A stretch of 64,000 nucleotides of DNA from Xylocopa sonorina (taxonomy: Eukaryota > Arthropoda > Insecta > Hymenoptera > Apidae), in NCBI RefSeq assembly GCF_050948175.1, contig NC_135207.1, forward strand, positions 1,798,001-1,862,000, in the 5' to 3' direction. The stretch's first letter is position 1, and each line of letters opens with the position of its first letter. Both the position numbers and the translations under genes were made by a program. The notes below the pieces were generated by a model. The model did no database searches. It had not been told where the DNA came from and was given only the letters and a program-made list of their open reading frames with translations. Below are positions 1-11,490 of this stretch, piece by piece.

Positions 1-534
1 TTTAGTTAAAAAGAAAAAAGGAACAATTTCCACCAAAACACGAATAATCTCGAAATACACTCACCCATCGTTGCCCCCAACGACGTTTGTCGATCGTTCA
101 GCGCCGTACATAACTCGATTACGACGCGATAAAACTGCCAGACCGACGAAAATCCACGCAGTCACGACTGAATTAGGGAACTGTCGAATCTAACGGTGGT
201 AATCCGTTTCCTGCTATAGTCAGTTCACCGCTTCCGCCGTCGACTCGGTTCACGGGCTCCTCCTTTGAATTCGAGACGCCGCGGCGGCTACCTGGGCCGC
301 TGCTGTTACTCTTCGAGACGTCTGCCAGCGCATTTGCCTTCTCCACTGGCCGCGTGCACTAACTACTACACACGCAGCGTCGAAATAGCGTCGAAACAGC
401 GTCGTTCGATACGTCTGCGTCAAGTTTCATGGTAGTTGCCGGGCGAACTCGACTGGATAATCTTGTTAACGACTGAGCACGGTTAATCGTTCGATGGTTA
501 AGGAAAGCATCAGGTTACGGGACGACTACGACGA
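1..534. other. GC-richer unique segment, no gene recognised
   Basis: This stretch is richer in G+C than its surroundings and has no long reading frame. A short direct repetition of a gcgtcgaaa-type motif lies near 379-402. I see no splice-flanked exon or RNA gene. It is one of many such islands in the window and could be conserved non-coding DNA or an untranslated exon. Confidence 0.5.
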
Positions 535-1004
535 TGTCACGTAAGATGTTATAAGGTGATTTTTTAAAATAAAATGCGAGCGAGCGATCGCTCACTCGAT
601 TCTTTATTATTATATTTGAAATACAAAGTATAATGTCGCGACAACTTTTATCAAGAGTTTTAACAGTATAGATCGGCAGATTAATTGAGACTAAAGACTG
701 GACAATTCCCAGGTCTTCTTATGGTACGTAGTTTTAGGGTGGTGGAGCAAGGACTTCAATATTATTTCTTGGGAATCAGAGTGCCAGTATGGTGATAATT
801 CTAATCTTATTGATTGGAAATAAAGTGTTCAATCTTATTTCTTGGGAATAAAGTATCAACACGATACGTGCGAGTAAGGTGATGACTCTAATCTTATTGA
901 TTGGGAATATTTCTTAGGAATAAAGTATCAACAGGATGAGTGCCAGTAAGGTGACGCTAGTCTACTTACTGATACCTGTAATTGAGAATGCATTTGACAT
1001 CACA
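535..1004 (-). mobile_element. LTR-like repeat, left pair, copy 1
   Basis: The unit starts TGTCACGTA and ends GACATCACA, so read on the minus strand it has TGT...ACA ends like an LTR. On that strand an AATAAA-type signal lies close to the 3' end, next to a palindrome built on gagcgatcgctc. The interior carries diverged copies of the 72-bp repeat better seen at 62.3-62.8 kb. The same family recurs at 1057-1432, 62273-63030 and 63083-63630. The LTR identity is inferred: I see no coding interior, primer-binding site or target duplication. Confidence 0.6.
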
Positions 1005-1056
1005 CGTACACGTCCGGAATTAAACGTCCCTTTCACTATCTACTCGACGCAGCTCG

Positions 1057-1432
1057 TGTCACGTAAAATGTTATAAGGTGATTTAAAAAAAAATGCGAGT
1101 GAGCAATTGCTCATTCGACTCTTTATTTAATATTTGAAACACAAAGTATAATGTCGCGACGACTCTTATGCAGAGTTTTAACAGTATAGACTAAAGACTG
1201 GACAATTCCCAGGTCTTCTTATACTATGTAGTTTTAGGATGGTGGGGCAAGGACTTCAATCTTATTTCTTGGGAATCAGGGTGCCAGTAGGGTGATAATT
1301 CTAATCTTATTGATTGGAAATAAAGTCTTCAGACTTATTTCTTGGGAATAAAGTATCAACAGGATGAGTGCCAGGAAGCTAACTTTGGTTTAATTATTGA
1401 TACCTCTGGTTGAAAATGTATTTGACATCACA
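1057..1432 (-). mobile_element. LTR-like repeat, left pair, copy 2
   Basis: A second, shorter copy of the family at 535-1004, in the same orientation, separated from it by a ~52-bp spacer. A closely similar spacer separates the two copies at the right end of the window (63031-63082), so the copy-spacer-copy arrangement is itself the repeated object. It keeps the gagcaattgctc palindrome near its minus-strand 3' end. A miniature LTR retrotransposon (TRIM) would have this shape, but no primer-binding site is evident. Confidence 0.6.
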
Positions 1433-1551
1433 ATGACTTTAGTTCGAACTGGTATAAGTCCGTCACTTATCATGATAGCAGTTCAAGTGGAATTTTGTAA
1501 TTTTTAAACTTACTTCGTGGTTCAAAACTTTTTTCGTGGTACCATTGAGTA

Positions 1552-2176
1552 CAGTAAAACCTGTTTTTATGCGGTGGATAGGGATCGCATAAAAGAAATC
1601 GTACAAAGAGATATTTGGAAATTTTACTAATACTTGCATATAATAAAGAACTTTGTACGATATACTACCTAAAATTTTTTTTATAAGGCGGACAGGGACC
1701 GCATAAAAAAAGTCGCACTTAGAAAACACATCAATTATTTACGAAATAGACGAGAGAATGCTTTCAATTAAATGAAATAATTAAATTATACCTGGAAAAA
1801 TTGCAAAAACATTTCATTCTTCATTGTACATATACATGGAGAAGTTTTCAAATTACATTAAATAGTTCGCTGCTACTCGTCGTAATCCAAAACGCGCATC
1901 TTCTTCTGACGAATTGGTCCAAAATCGCTTTCGTCGCTCGAAGATAGGATTTCAATTGATTTGTTTTTTGGTACCATAACGAACAAAGCATCGCGAAGTC
2001 CAGATATATCGTCGTCAAGGAGACCACGTAATCAGAGTTCGTTAAATTATCGTCGCACATTAAACTGGTGCCAACGTTGCTGAGATTCATATACCGCATA
2101 AAAATAAATCGCACGAAAAAAGTTGCACAAAAACAAAATCTCATAAAAAAGGACCGCACAAAAGCTAGTTTTACTG
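1552..2176 (-). mobile_element. pogo/Tigger-like DNA transposon remnant with TA target sites
   Basis: The element is bounded by TA dinucleotides (1550-1551 and 2177-2178) and by inverted ends: CAGTAAAAC at the left and GTTTTACTG at the right, with similarity continuing inward through a TTTTRTGCGGT block. Subterminal copies of a 'cgcataaaa / cgcacaaaa' motif recur inside both ends. TA duplication and CAGT ends fit the Tc1/mariner (pogo/Tigger) group. At 625 bp it is too short for a full transposase, and it holds only a broken C-terminal reading frame on the minus strand. Confidence 0.75.
1873..2110 (-). pseudogene. eroded Tigger-type transposase C-terminus
   Basis: Reading the minus strand, an acidic segment (...GTSLMCDDNLTNSDYVVSL) continues, after one apparent +1 frameshift near 2010, into a tail containing ILSSSDESDFGPIRQKK and stopping at 1873-1875. 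A short acidic stretch with an 'LT..D.V' pattern followed by a charged tail is what I would expect at the C-terminus of pogo/Tigger transposases. The catalytic domain is absent. Assignment rests on this pattern and on the TA-flanked inverted ends around it; the frameshift and short length mean it is not functional. Confidence 0.45.
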
Positions 2177-2178
2177 TA

Positions 2179-3060
2179 ATTTAGATAAACAGTGATCAAC
2201 TGTGTTACTTGTAAGATGGTCGTAGCGGCATTCACTCATGTTTTATCGTTCGTACAATGTGTTGAAGGTTCAATTATGTTGTGATTGACTGGCTATTAGA
2301 TAATATGAAATGAAGATGGAAATTGGTAATGGCAGCTATTCTTAGCGTTGAAATAGTGGAAAATTATTGATGGACATTAAGAAATATTTCTGAAAGCATT
2401 CACGAATAAAAGTCATAAACTGGTTTAACCAATAGGATGTTTTAATCCATCGCTATTTACAGTCGTCTCTCAACATGTAATAAAATATCAAAACACACAG
2501 ATACAGGACTAAACATCTACAAAGAGTAGAAAAATAGAGAATTTGCAGTTACAAATCGTACATAGAATTGTGTGCTTAAAATAGAGATAATAATTATTGT
2601 TGTTAATCTCAATTAGGCAAACTTTTTGAGTAAAAATACAACAAGAAAGCAGAAAATATAAGATTATATAAAATGCACAGAGAGAGAAAAGAAAAATAGA
2701 GCGTTTGTGGTTTACGTATTACAGATTGAACCATATGGTTTATCCTTTAAACACGGCGGAAGTAGGAGTTTGCGAACGCGAGATCTGCTGCAAAACGGCC
2801 GCGATCGGTACTTTAGCTGGTTCCAGATGCGCTACATTTGCTTTTCCGTTTATAGTGGTGGAAAGTAACATCCGATGGAAAGTAATATCATATCTGAAAG
2901 TAATATGAAATGAACGGAAATAAGGTGAAACGGCTTCCACAGTAGATGTGTTTCAACTGTGCTCGCGTATCGTCGATGATACTCGGAAGCTTTCAATAGT
3001 AGGAAGTATAAACAATATCTACTAAGTTACAATTTTTTTAGTACACACGTGTAACACACT
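2179..3060. other. AT-rich single-copy DNA
   Basis: No supported gene. Short open frames occur on both strands at 2705-2940, but they overlap each other and resemble no family I know. An 'agtaatat(c/g)a' motif repeats locally around 2870-2910. The rest is unstructured AT-rich sequence. Confidence 0.45.
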
Positions 3061-3660
3061 TATTTATTTATTTCTACAAACAATTTACAATCATTTGAAC
3101 CAAAAATAACGTAGATAGAAATTAATCAACAATTTAAGAAGGTAACTTTAACATCCAATAAAAAATGTATAATAAACAGAATAATAAAATATTATTGTAA
3201 AAAAATTTCGTTCACTTTAAAATTAATGTTGAGTCTCTAACTTCGCCTTGCTTATTGGTTGGTTAGAATACCAAGCACATCTTTTTTGATTGTTTTTAAT
3301 ATTTTAGATTAGGATACGTTGGGTGAATTACTTGTTCATAGTACTTAGCTATGACCTGATTGTAACTTAGTTTAATACTAATTCTATTTTACACTTTTTA
3401 AATAAATAAAACTTACATGCGAACTATATTTTAGCGATCAGCCAATCAGCTTGCTACCCCTCCTTTGGTATGGAAGTGGTAGCCACCTGGTAGTAGGGGT
3501 AAGACCCCAGAAGGAACTGCTTGGTCTACGCGGTCAGGTGACATGTTGGTTAGGCTTTTTCGAGGTTATGACACGTCATTAGCTATCAAGTTAAGGCATT
3601 AATAGTGAGAATCGTTAAAAATTCCAAAGCAACCTTTAAGGCCCTAATCCTGACACTTGG
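3061..3660. other. unassigned segment, possible antisense retroelement 3' end
   Basis: It opens with a TTATTTATTTATTT run, which on the minus strand would be an A-rich short-motif tail, and it ends in a GC-richer block (about 3440-3560) with the self-complementary words 'gctacc' and 'ggtagc'. This could be the 3' end of an antisense LINE or SINE, but I recognise no coding motif. A homology search against insect repeat libraries would decide. Confidence 0.25.
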
Positions 3661-3699
3661 GAAAATTAAAGAAATAAAAAAAGGTAAGAAACATTTGAA

Positions 3700-5055
3700 A
3701 ATTCTTAAAAATAGCTAGTTGATCGCGTTCGTACCATAAATTTATTTTTAATGAAAAAGGCGACCATTGCCGTGATGCGATAATTAAGGTAGACATACAA
3801 GTAGAAATAATCAATCATAAAACGTGAAATATAATTTACGATAAGTAAGCAATAGAAATGGATCGCGAAGTAAATTTTCGAGGGCATTAAAACTTGTTTT
3901 CAATGAAGACGGCGACCATAGCCGTGACGCAAAAATTAAAGTAATCATATCAGTAAAAATAGTCATTCATAAAACATGAAATACAATTTACGATGAAAGA
4001 GCAATGAAAATAGATCGCGAAGTAAATTTTCGGGGGCATTGAAACTTGTTTTCAATGAAGAAGGCGACCTCTGTCGTGATGCGACAATTACTGTAAACAC
4101 ACAAGTATAAATAATCATTCATAAAATAATGAAATATAATTTACGATAAATGAGCAATAAAAATAATAACATAAACATACCAGTAAAAATAGTCATTCAT
4201 AAAACATGAAATACAATTTACGATGAATGAGCAATGAAAATAGATCGCGAAGTAAATTTTCGGGGGCGTTGAAACTTGTTTTCAATGAAGAAGGCGACCA
4301 TAGCCGTGACGCAAAAATTAAAGTGAACATATCAGTAAAAATAGTCATTCATAAAACATGAAATATAATTTACGGTAAAAGAGCAATGAAAATAGATCGC
4401 GAAGTAAATTTTCGGGGGCATTGAAACTTGTTTTCAATGAAGAAGGCGACCACTGTCGCGACGCGACTATTACAGTAAACACACAGGTATAAATAGTCAT
4501 TCATAAAACATGAAATACAATTTACGATGAATGAGCAATGAAAATAGATCGCGAAGTAAATTTTCGGGGGCATTGAAACTTGTTTTCAATGAAGAAAGCG
4601 ACCACTGTCGTGATGCGACAATTACTGTAAACATAATAAGTAGAAATAGTCATTCGTAAAACATGAAATGCAATTTACGACAAATGAACAATGAAAATAG
4701 ATCGCGAAGTAAATTTTCGAGGACATCGAAACTTGTTTTCAATAAAGAAGGCAACCATAGCCATGATGCAACAATTAAAGTAAACATACCAGTAAAAATA
4801 GTCATTCATAAAACATGAAATACAATTTACGATAAATAAGCAATAGAAATAGATCGCGAAGTAAATCTTCGAGGACATTGAAAATTGTTTTTAATGAAGA
4901 AGGCGACATACAAGTAAACGTACAAGTAGAAATAGACGTTCATAGAACATGAAATACAATTTACGATAAAAGATCAATGAAAATAGATCGGGAGGTAAAT
5001 TTTCGAGGACAATGAAAATAGATCGCGAGGTAAATTCTCGAGGACACTGAAAATT
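3700..5055. repeat. tandem array, ~152-bp unit, ~8-9 copies
   Basis: The phrase 'aaattttcgggggcattgaa' and its variants recur about every 151-154 bp (near 3874, 4027, 4257, 4408, 4560, 4713 and 4866). One interval of ~230 bp contains an extra partial unit. Minus-strand frames that run through the units are products of the repeat. The last units (after ~4900) are shortened and decayed. Confidence 0.9.
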
Positions 5056-6745
5056 GTTTCGTCAACGGAATGAAATTTTACGGCTGGCGAAACGATTCGT
5101 TGCTCGCGAACTTGGAACAATTTCACCGTGATCCGGCGATTAATTCGGCCGTTTGTAGATTTCCGAGATTCCCAAGGAGCGAAGGGGGTGGCGGTGGGTG
5201 GGTGTTTGTAATTGAACGGAGTCCAATGCATGCTGGGGAGGGGAATTTTCAGCTGGCCACCTAATTCAAGGCGAATCGATGTCTCGAGTCGCATCCGATG
5301 CCAGGAAGCCGGCGCAATCCAGGAAACAGGTTTCCCTGCGTTTCAGACACTCCCACGTGCTTCCCGCTAACGGATTGCCTCTGTTCCAGGGATCGACGCG
5401 TTCAGCTTAGGATTATTTAGATTTGGGATTCAACGGCTGATTCGGAACAACGGTATTGGCCCGCGTTCTGGTCACCAGAAACGTTTTACGTATTAGGAAA
5501 TCGTGCGACCAGTTTTATTGGCCAATGGAAGGAGGATTATTGACAGAGTTCGAAATACCATGAAAATTGTAAAATATGCTCACTCTAATGGTGGAAAACG
5601 TCCCAACAGTTTATTATAATAGAATAAAGTTGGATGATCGGTTAATTACCCTAGAGACTGCAGTTTTCGAGCATTAAATATTCAAGTGACTCTGAAAAAT
5701 TATGTGGGCGGTTAAAGTGAATGGAATTAATGGTAACAGAAGAAACTATGGTAGTGTATATTTAATTTTAATCAATTAAAAGTGTTACAAAGAAATATTC
5801 ATTCCTTACTAAAATTCAACTAATGATTTTATTAAATTTTGTATAGTATAAATTATATGTGACATATTTTATAATATAAATATTTATACTATATAAATAG
5901 TAATATTATAAAATAGTAGAAGTTAACTATAAAATTTAAGCGCAATCTGATTTCTTTTTTTAATTTTTCCAGGAAAAATTGAATTTAGTAAAATTAAACA
6001 CTGGAATGCAATTAAAAATGAAATATTATTTGCTGATATTTTATTTTCCAAGACTTTTAAACGAATTATATTCCACATCGAAGTAGCAATCAATACTAAG
6101 AAAATTTATCAGCACTAAAGGAAGCGAATAAATATGTTATTTTAAATCGGAAAAAAAACCGGTTTCATTCAATTGTGAAAATTTAAACGTCTGAATGGCA
6201 GAAACGATCGCCTTTAACGGTACCAGTGGGAATTTGCATGTGTGTTTCCATCGAAAATTTCAGTGCGCAGCAAAGTATGGTAAAACGAGCCCGTTAAAAT
6301 GGACGTTCTCGTTTCGCATAAATCCAACCGACATTTTCCGGGATCACGAGCGCAATAAACATTGATCAGCCTCGTTATTTAGACCGTGACGGTATAAAAT
6401 GGCTACGAAACGGAGCCGAAAGTCGATCGTTAAATCGATCACCTTTGCTATCCTCCGTTCAATTCTCGGAAGATTATGCTTTAAGTCGCGAACGTGCTAT
6501 GAAAACACATTCCAGCAAAAACTTTCGCCAAATAAAATAACTACAACTCGTTCTATTAACAAAACTTTTTTTCTATTAATTCTCTTACATTCAAAAGCTT
6601 TACTGCCATCATTTTCAGAATAATTCTAATTTACTTCAATTTTTATTAATACTTCCTATGCCTTCCAAAATCATTAACAAAAATAAGGAATATTCTGTCA
6701 ACTCTGCAGAGAAACATGTGACTCTTTTCAAAGACCTCAAATAAT
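5056..6745. other. GC island followed by AT-rich DNA and a second island
   Basis: 5056-5540 and about 6180-6480 are GC-richer; 5540-6180 is AT-rich. Frames on both strands near 5070-5290 overlap and look like chance openings in GC-rich sequence. No domain, signal peptide or convincing splice pair was found. Confidence 0.45.
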
Positions 6746-6749
6746 TTAT

Positions 6750-7835
6750 TTCCATCGTTAAAAACACATACAAAAATTTCAAAATATTATTTAACAAGAA
6801 ATGTTTCGATACCAAATTGTTCACACAATATTTCCCCGGTTACAGGTACCAAAAGGCACTTGTTAGCGACGAATAGAAAAGTTAAAAACACATACAAAAA
6901 TCTCAAAATGTTATTTAACGAAAAATATTTCGATACCAAATTATTCGCGTACTATTTCATCAGTTACAGGTTTCCATTATGATAAGCAATTTATCTCACG
7001 AGTACTGCTTATTTACCAAAACGTAGAGTCGAGGATATATATCGTAAATACCAAAAGGCACTTGTCAGCGACATACAAAAATCTCAAAATGTTATTTAAC
7101 GAGAAATGTTTGGATACCAAATTGTTCACACAATATTTTCCCAGTTACAGGTTTCCATTATGATAATCAATTTATCTCAGGAGTATTACTTATTTACCAA
7201 AATGTAGAGTCGAGGATATACATCGTAAATACTAAAAGGCACTTGTCAGCGTCGAATAGGAAAGTTAAAAACATATACAAAAATCTCAAAATGTTTCGAT
7301 ACCAAATTGTTCACGCAATATTTCCTCAGTTACAAGTTTCCATTATGATAATCAATTTATCTCACGAGTACTGCTTATTTACCAAAATGTAGAGTCAAGG
7401 ATATATATTGTAAATACTAAAAGGCACTTGTCAGCGACGAATAGAAAAGTTAAAAACACATACAAAAATCTCAAAATGTTTCGATACCAAATTGATCACG
7501 CAATATTTCTTCAGTTACAGGTTTCCATTATGATAATCAATTTATCTCACGAGTACTACTTATTTACCAAAATGTAGAGTCGAAGATATATATCGTAAAT
7601 ACCAAAAGGCACTTGTTAGCGACGAATAGAAAAGTTAAAAACACATACAAAAATCTCAAAATGTTATTTAACGAAAAATGTTTCGATACCAAATTGTTTA
7701 CACAATATTTCCTCAGTTACAGGTTTCCATTATGATAATCCATTTATCTCACGAGTACTACTTATTTACCAAAATGTAGAGTCGAGGATATACATCGCCA
7801 AAAGGCATTTGTCAGCGACGAATAGAAAAGTTCGA
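6750..7835. repeat. tandem array, ~181-202-bp unit, ~6 copies
   Basis: The phrase 'atctcaaaatg' recurs at about 6901, 7082, 7284, 7470 and 7654, followed each time by 'ggtttccattatgata' and 'aaatgtagagtc'. Unit length varies because some copies lack a 'ttatttaacgagaa' segment. The array starts from sequence near 6750 and ends abruptly at a GC-rich island. Confidence 0.88.
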
Positions 7836-8290
7836 AAGAGCACGGTTTAAGTCTGCTGTTGTAGAAACGTCCGAGCGGAACGGACGCGACTCGCGTAGGT
7901 TATTCGAAAGTTTATACGTCTCGATGGCATTGTGTCCATGGGCCATTATTTCCCCGCGGGAACGATAGGCCGTGCCAAAGTGGTTTGGCTGACGCTCGAA
8001 TTATGCAGTCCTTACGGCTGACCCATGCAGAGTTGCGCTACTGGCTGAACCGCGAGGCCAACTTTGGTTTTCTCTGGTTCACGATCGGCTCCGCCTTCGG
8101 ACAGAACTACCCACAATCCTCGACGACGAACAGCGCCACGCATACAAAGGGGGACCGCTACTTTATGCGGAATTCTGGGTTCACCAGGAAATTGCATTTA
8201 GAGTGAAGTACTGATGCCGTACGTGCGCCTCTGCAGAAGGGCAGTTATTGTAATTATTTGATCTATATGAAAATCGGAACCGATACTACT
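7836..8290. other. GC-rich island
   Basis: Sharply bounded by two AT-rich arrays. Overlapping frames on both strands (7985-8206 plus, 8012-8197 minus) are not recognisable proteins. The sharp edges suggest the arrays expanded up to a segment that is not itself being amplified. Confidence 0.45.
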
Positions 8291-8293
8291 CGA

Positions 8294-9970
8294 CCTGCTT
8301 TCAGTCTGACGTATAATAATAATCTGGCTTGTACGTTGATTCCACTTAAGGAGATTTAATGGATATATTTGATTTTTTCTAGTTTATGAATTTCATTATT
8401 GAATATGAAACTTAAAGGATATTTTAGTTTAATTATTAATTATTTAATTAATTATTCTTTCTTAGAAATTTTGAAATTTTTATTACCCGAGATTTCTATC
8501 CTGCATCATGTTGCATAATAATAGTTGCATAATAATTAGAAAAATTGTTAAAATTTATGTAATCGTAATTTCTTTGATTTCGACGATTAAGTATAATTTT
8601 TAATTGATTAGCGAAAAGATCCTGCTTTCAGTCTGGCGTACAGTAATAATCTGGCTTGTAAGTTGATTCCACTTAAGGAGATTTAATGGATATATTTGAT
8701 TTTTTCTAGTTTATGAATTTGATTATTGAATATGAAACTTAAAGGATATTTTAGTTTAATTATTAATTATTTAATTAATTATTCTTTCTTAGAAATTTTG
8801 AAATTTTTATTACCCGAGATTTCTATCCTGCATCATGTTGCATAATAATAGTTGCATAATAATTAGAAAAATTGTTAAAATTTATGTCATCGTAATTTCT
8901 TTCATTTCTACGATTAAGTATAATTTTTTATTGACCAGAAAAAAGATCCTGCTTTCAGTCTGACGTATAATAATAATCTGGCTTGTACGTTGATTCCACT
9001 TAAAGAGATTTAATGGATATATTTGATTTGTTCTAGTTTATGGACTCGATTGTTGAGTACGATGCTTAAAGGATATTTTAGTTTAATTCTTAATTTATTA
9101 TTTAATTAATTATTCTTTTTTAGAAATTTCGAACTTTTCATAACCTGAGATTTGTATTATGTTTCTAAGCATTATTGGAGAAATAGATGAATAGTTAGTT
9201 GTACAGTAATTAGAAAATATGTCAGAATTTATGTAATCGTAATTTCTTTCATTTCTACGATTAAGTATAATTTTTTATTGACCAGATAAAAGATCCTGCT
9301 TTCAGTTTGACATACAATAATAATCTAGCTTGCTGTACGTTGATTCCACTTAAGGAGATTTAATGGATATATTTGATTTGTTATAGTCTATGGATTTAAT
9401 TATTGAATATGGAACTTAAAGGATATTTTAGTTTCATTATTGATTTATTAATTAATTATTCCTTCCTAGAAATTTCGAACTTTTTATAACCTGAGATTTC
9501 TATCATATTTCTAAGGATTATTGGAGAAATAGTTGAATGGTTAGTTGTACAATAATTAGAAAAAAATATTAAAATTTATATAATCGTAATTTCTTTCATT
9601 TTTACGATTAAGTATGATTCTTAATTATATCTGAAAAATATATTATATATTTGATTTGTTCTAATTTATGGACCCGATTATTATTAGTACAATATTACTT
9701 ATTAGTACAATATTACTATTATTTAGTACAATACTTAAAGGATATTTTAGTTTAATTTTTAATTTATTATTTAATTAATTATTAATTCTTAGAAATATTG
9801 AACTTTTTATAACTCGAGATTTCTATCCTGCATCATGTTTGTAAGGATTATTGGAGAAATAGTTGAATGGTTAGTTTTATAATAATTAGAAAAAATGTTA
9901 GAATTTATGTAATCATAATTTCTTTCATTTCTACGATTAAGTATAATTTTTGATTGACCAGAAAAAAGAT
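8294..9970. repeat. tandem array, 327-347-bp unit, 5 copies
   Basis: The phrase 'cctgctttcagt' recurs at 8294, 8621, 8948 and 9295, and a fifth, decayed copy runs to about 9970. The first two intervals are exactly 327 bp and almost identical; copies 3-5 are more diverged and carry small insertions. Identity falling along the array suggests recent duplication at its left end. Confidence 0.9.
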
Positions 9971-10900
9971 TCGAATACTCGTTAACTTTTGGGAATAAAT
10001 CTATTCTATTCTAAAATTTTGTAATACGCAAAGAAAATATGTAATTTTCTATAAATCTTTAACATTATCTACTAAAGTTTTAAATTCGTATACATCTCGA
10101 TAATTTGTTTTTAAACTGTTCCCAATATTTTATAAAAATTATTTCCATCTTCTCTTCCATCGATCACAGATAATACTGCTAGATATTAATTTTATTTATT
10201 GAAAAATGTTTCGTTATAACTCTTTTCAGACAATATACCCAATCATTTATTTACAGAAAAGACAAAATATTCTCAAGATTAATAAAAAAATTATCAAAAT
10301 TCCGTTACAACCACGAATCGATAGTAACTGTTCAACTGTTCAGCTGTTCGACTTTCCTGTTTGACTCGAAGAAATCTGATTCGAACTAAACGCGAGTCCC
10401 AAGCCATCAAATCATAGCGTAGAAACGTAGAACAGAGTGCAATTACATGAAGCTTTACCGATGCGATCCGTGACTGGTCGGACGATTGGAAATCCTGACC
10501 AGGTACGTGCTGGCGACCACCTATTAGCTGCTCACCTAGCTGGATCGTACACACGCGATTTACTCGGACGTTGTAGATAAATTTCTGCAGACGCCGCGGC
10601 CAATTCCCCTGGAACGTAATCCCCCGATTACTCGATCAAATCGCCGACAGCGTACAATCTAAGGGCCTCGTCTACGTCTTTTAATGAGTTATCACCACTG
10701 AACGATCCCTTTTCGATTTCTTTCTCATTTTATACCATCGACGCTATTTCTAGTAAAAAGTAATCATATTTTCCAATTAGCGAGATTTTGTCTTTTAGAG
10801 ATTTATGCGTGTTGCTAGCTGAATGTCCAATGAGATTAAATGTGATTAATTAATTTGTTGTGGTATGTATAATGTATTGAACTATATGGTTTGTTAAATC
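9971..10900. other. AT-rich DNA with a GC-richer core, no gene recognised
   Basis: A moderately GC-rich core lies at about 10300-10700. The minus-strand frame at 10294-10554 (86 codons) has no motif I know and no clear splice context. Nothing else stands out. Confidence 0.4.
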
Positions 10901-10904
10901 ATTT

Positions 10905-11490
10905 TTTTTTATATATAGATTTAGTTTTAGTTTTTCTCATTTTATATAGTTTTAGTTTAACTATTTTTTCATTATATATAGTTTTAGTTTAACTTTTTCT
11001 CATTTTATATAGTTTTAGTTTAACTATTTTTTCATTATATATTGTACATTTTTAGTTTAACTTTTTCTCATTTTATATAGTTCTAGTTTAACTTCTTCTC
11101 ATTTTATATAGTTTTAGTTTAACTAATTTTTCATTATATACATTTTTAGTTTAACTATTTCTTCATTATATACATTTTTAGTTTAATTTTTTCTCATTTT
11201 AAATAGTTTTAGTTTAACTATTTTTTCTTTATATACATTTTTAGTTGAACTATTTCTTCATTATATACATTTTTAGTTTAACTTTTTCTCATTTTAAATA
11301 GTTTTAGTTTAACTATTTTTTCATTATATACATTTTTGGTTTAACTTTTTCTCATTTTATATAGTTTTAGTTTAACTATTTTTTCATTTTATACATTTTT
11401 AGTTTAACTTTTTCTCATTTTATATAGTTTTAGTTTAACTATTTTTTCGTTATATACATTTTCACTTTTCTTTTTTTTTTTACTATGTAC
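10905..11490. repeat. minisatellite, ~60-bp unit made of two ~30-bp halves
   Basis: Alternating half-units 'ttttagtttaactttttctc' and 'ttttagtttaactattttttc' are joined by 'atttta' or 'attatata' linkers. About ten 60-bp units are present. The plus strand is strongly T-rich and A-poor within the half-units. Confidence 0.9.

Noticed and set aside
3705..4878. Three related ~60-67-codon minus frames
   Set aside because: They lie in the ~152-bp array and are repeats of the same stretch of unit.
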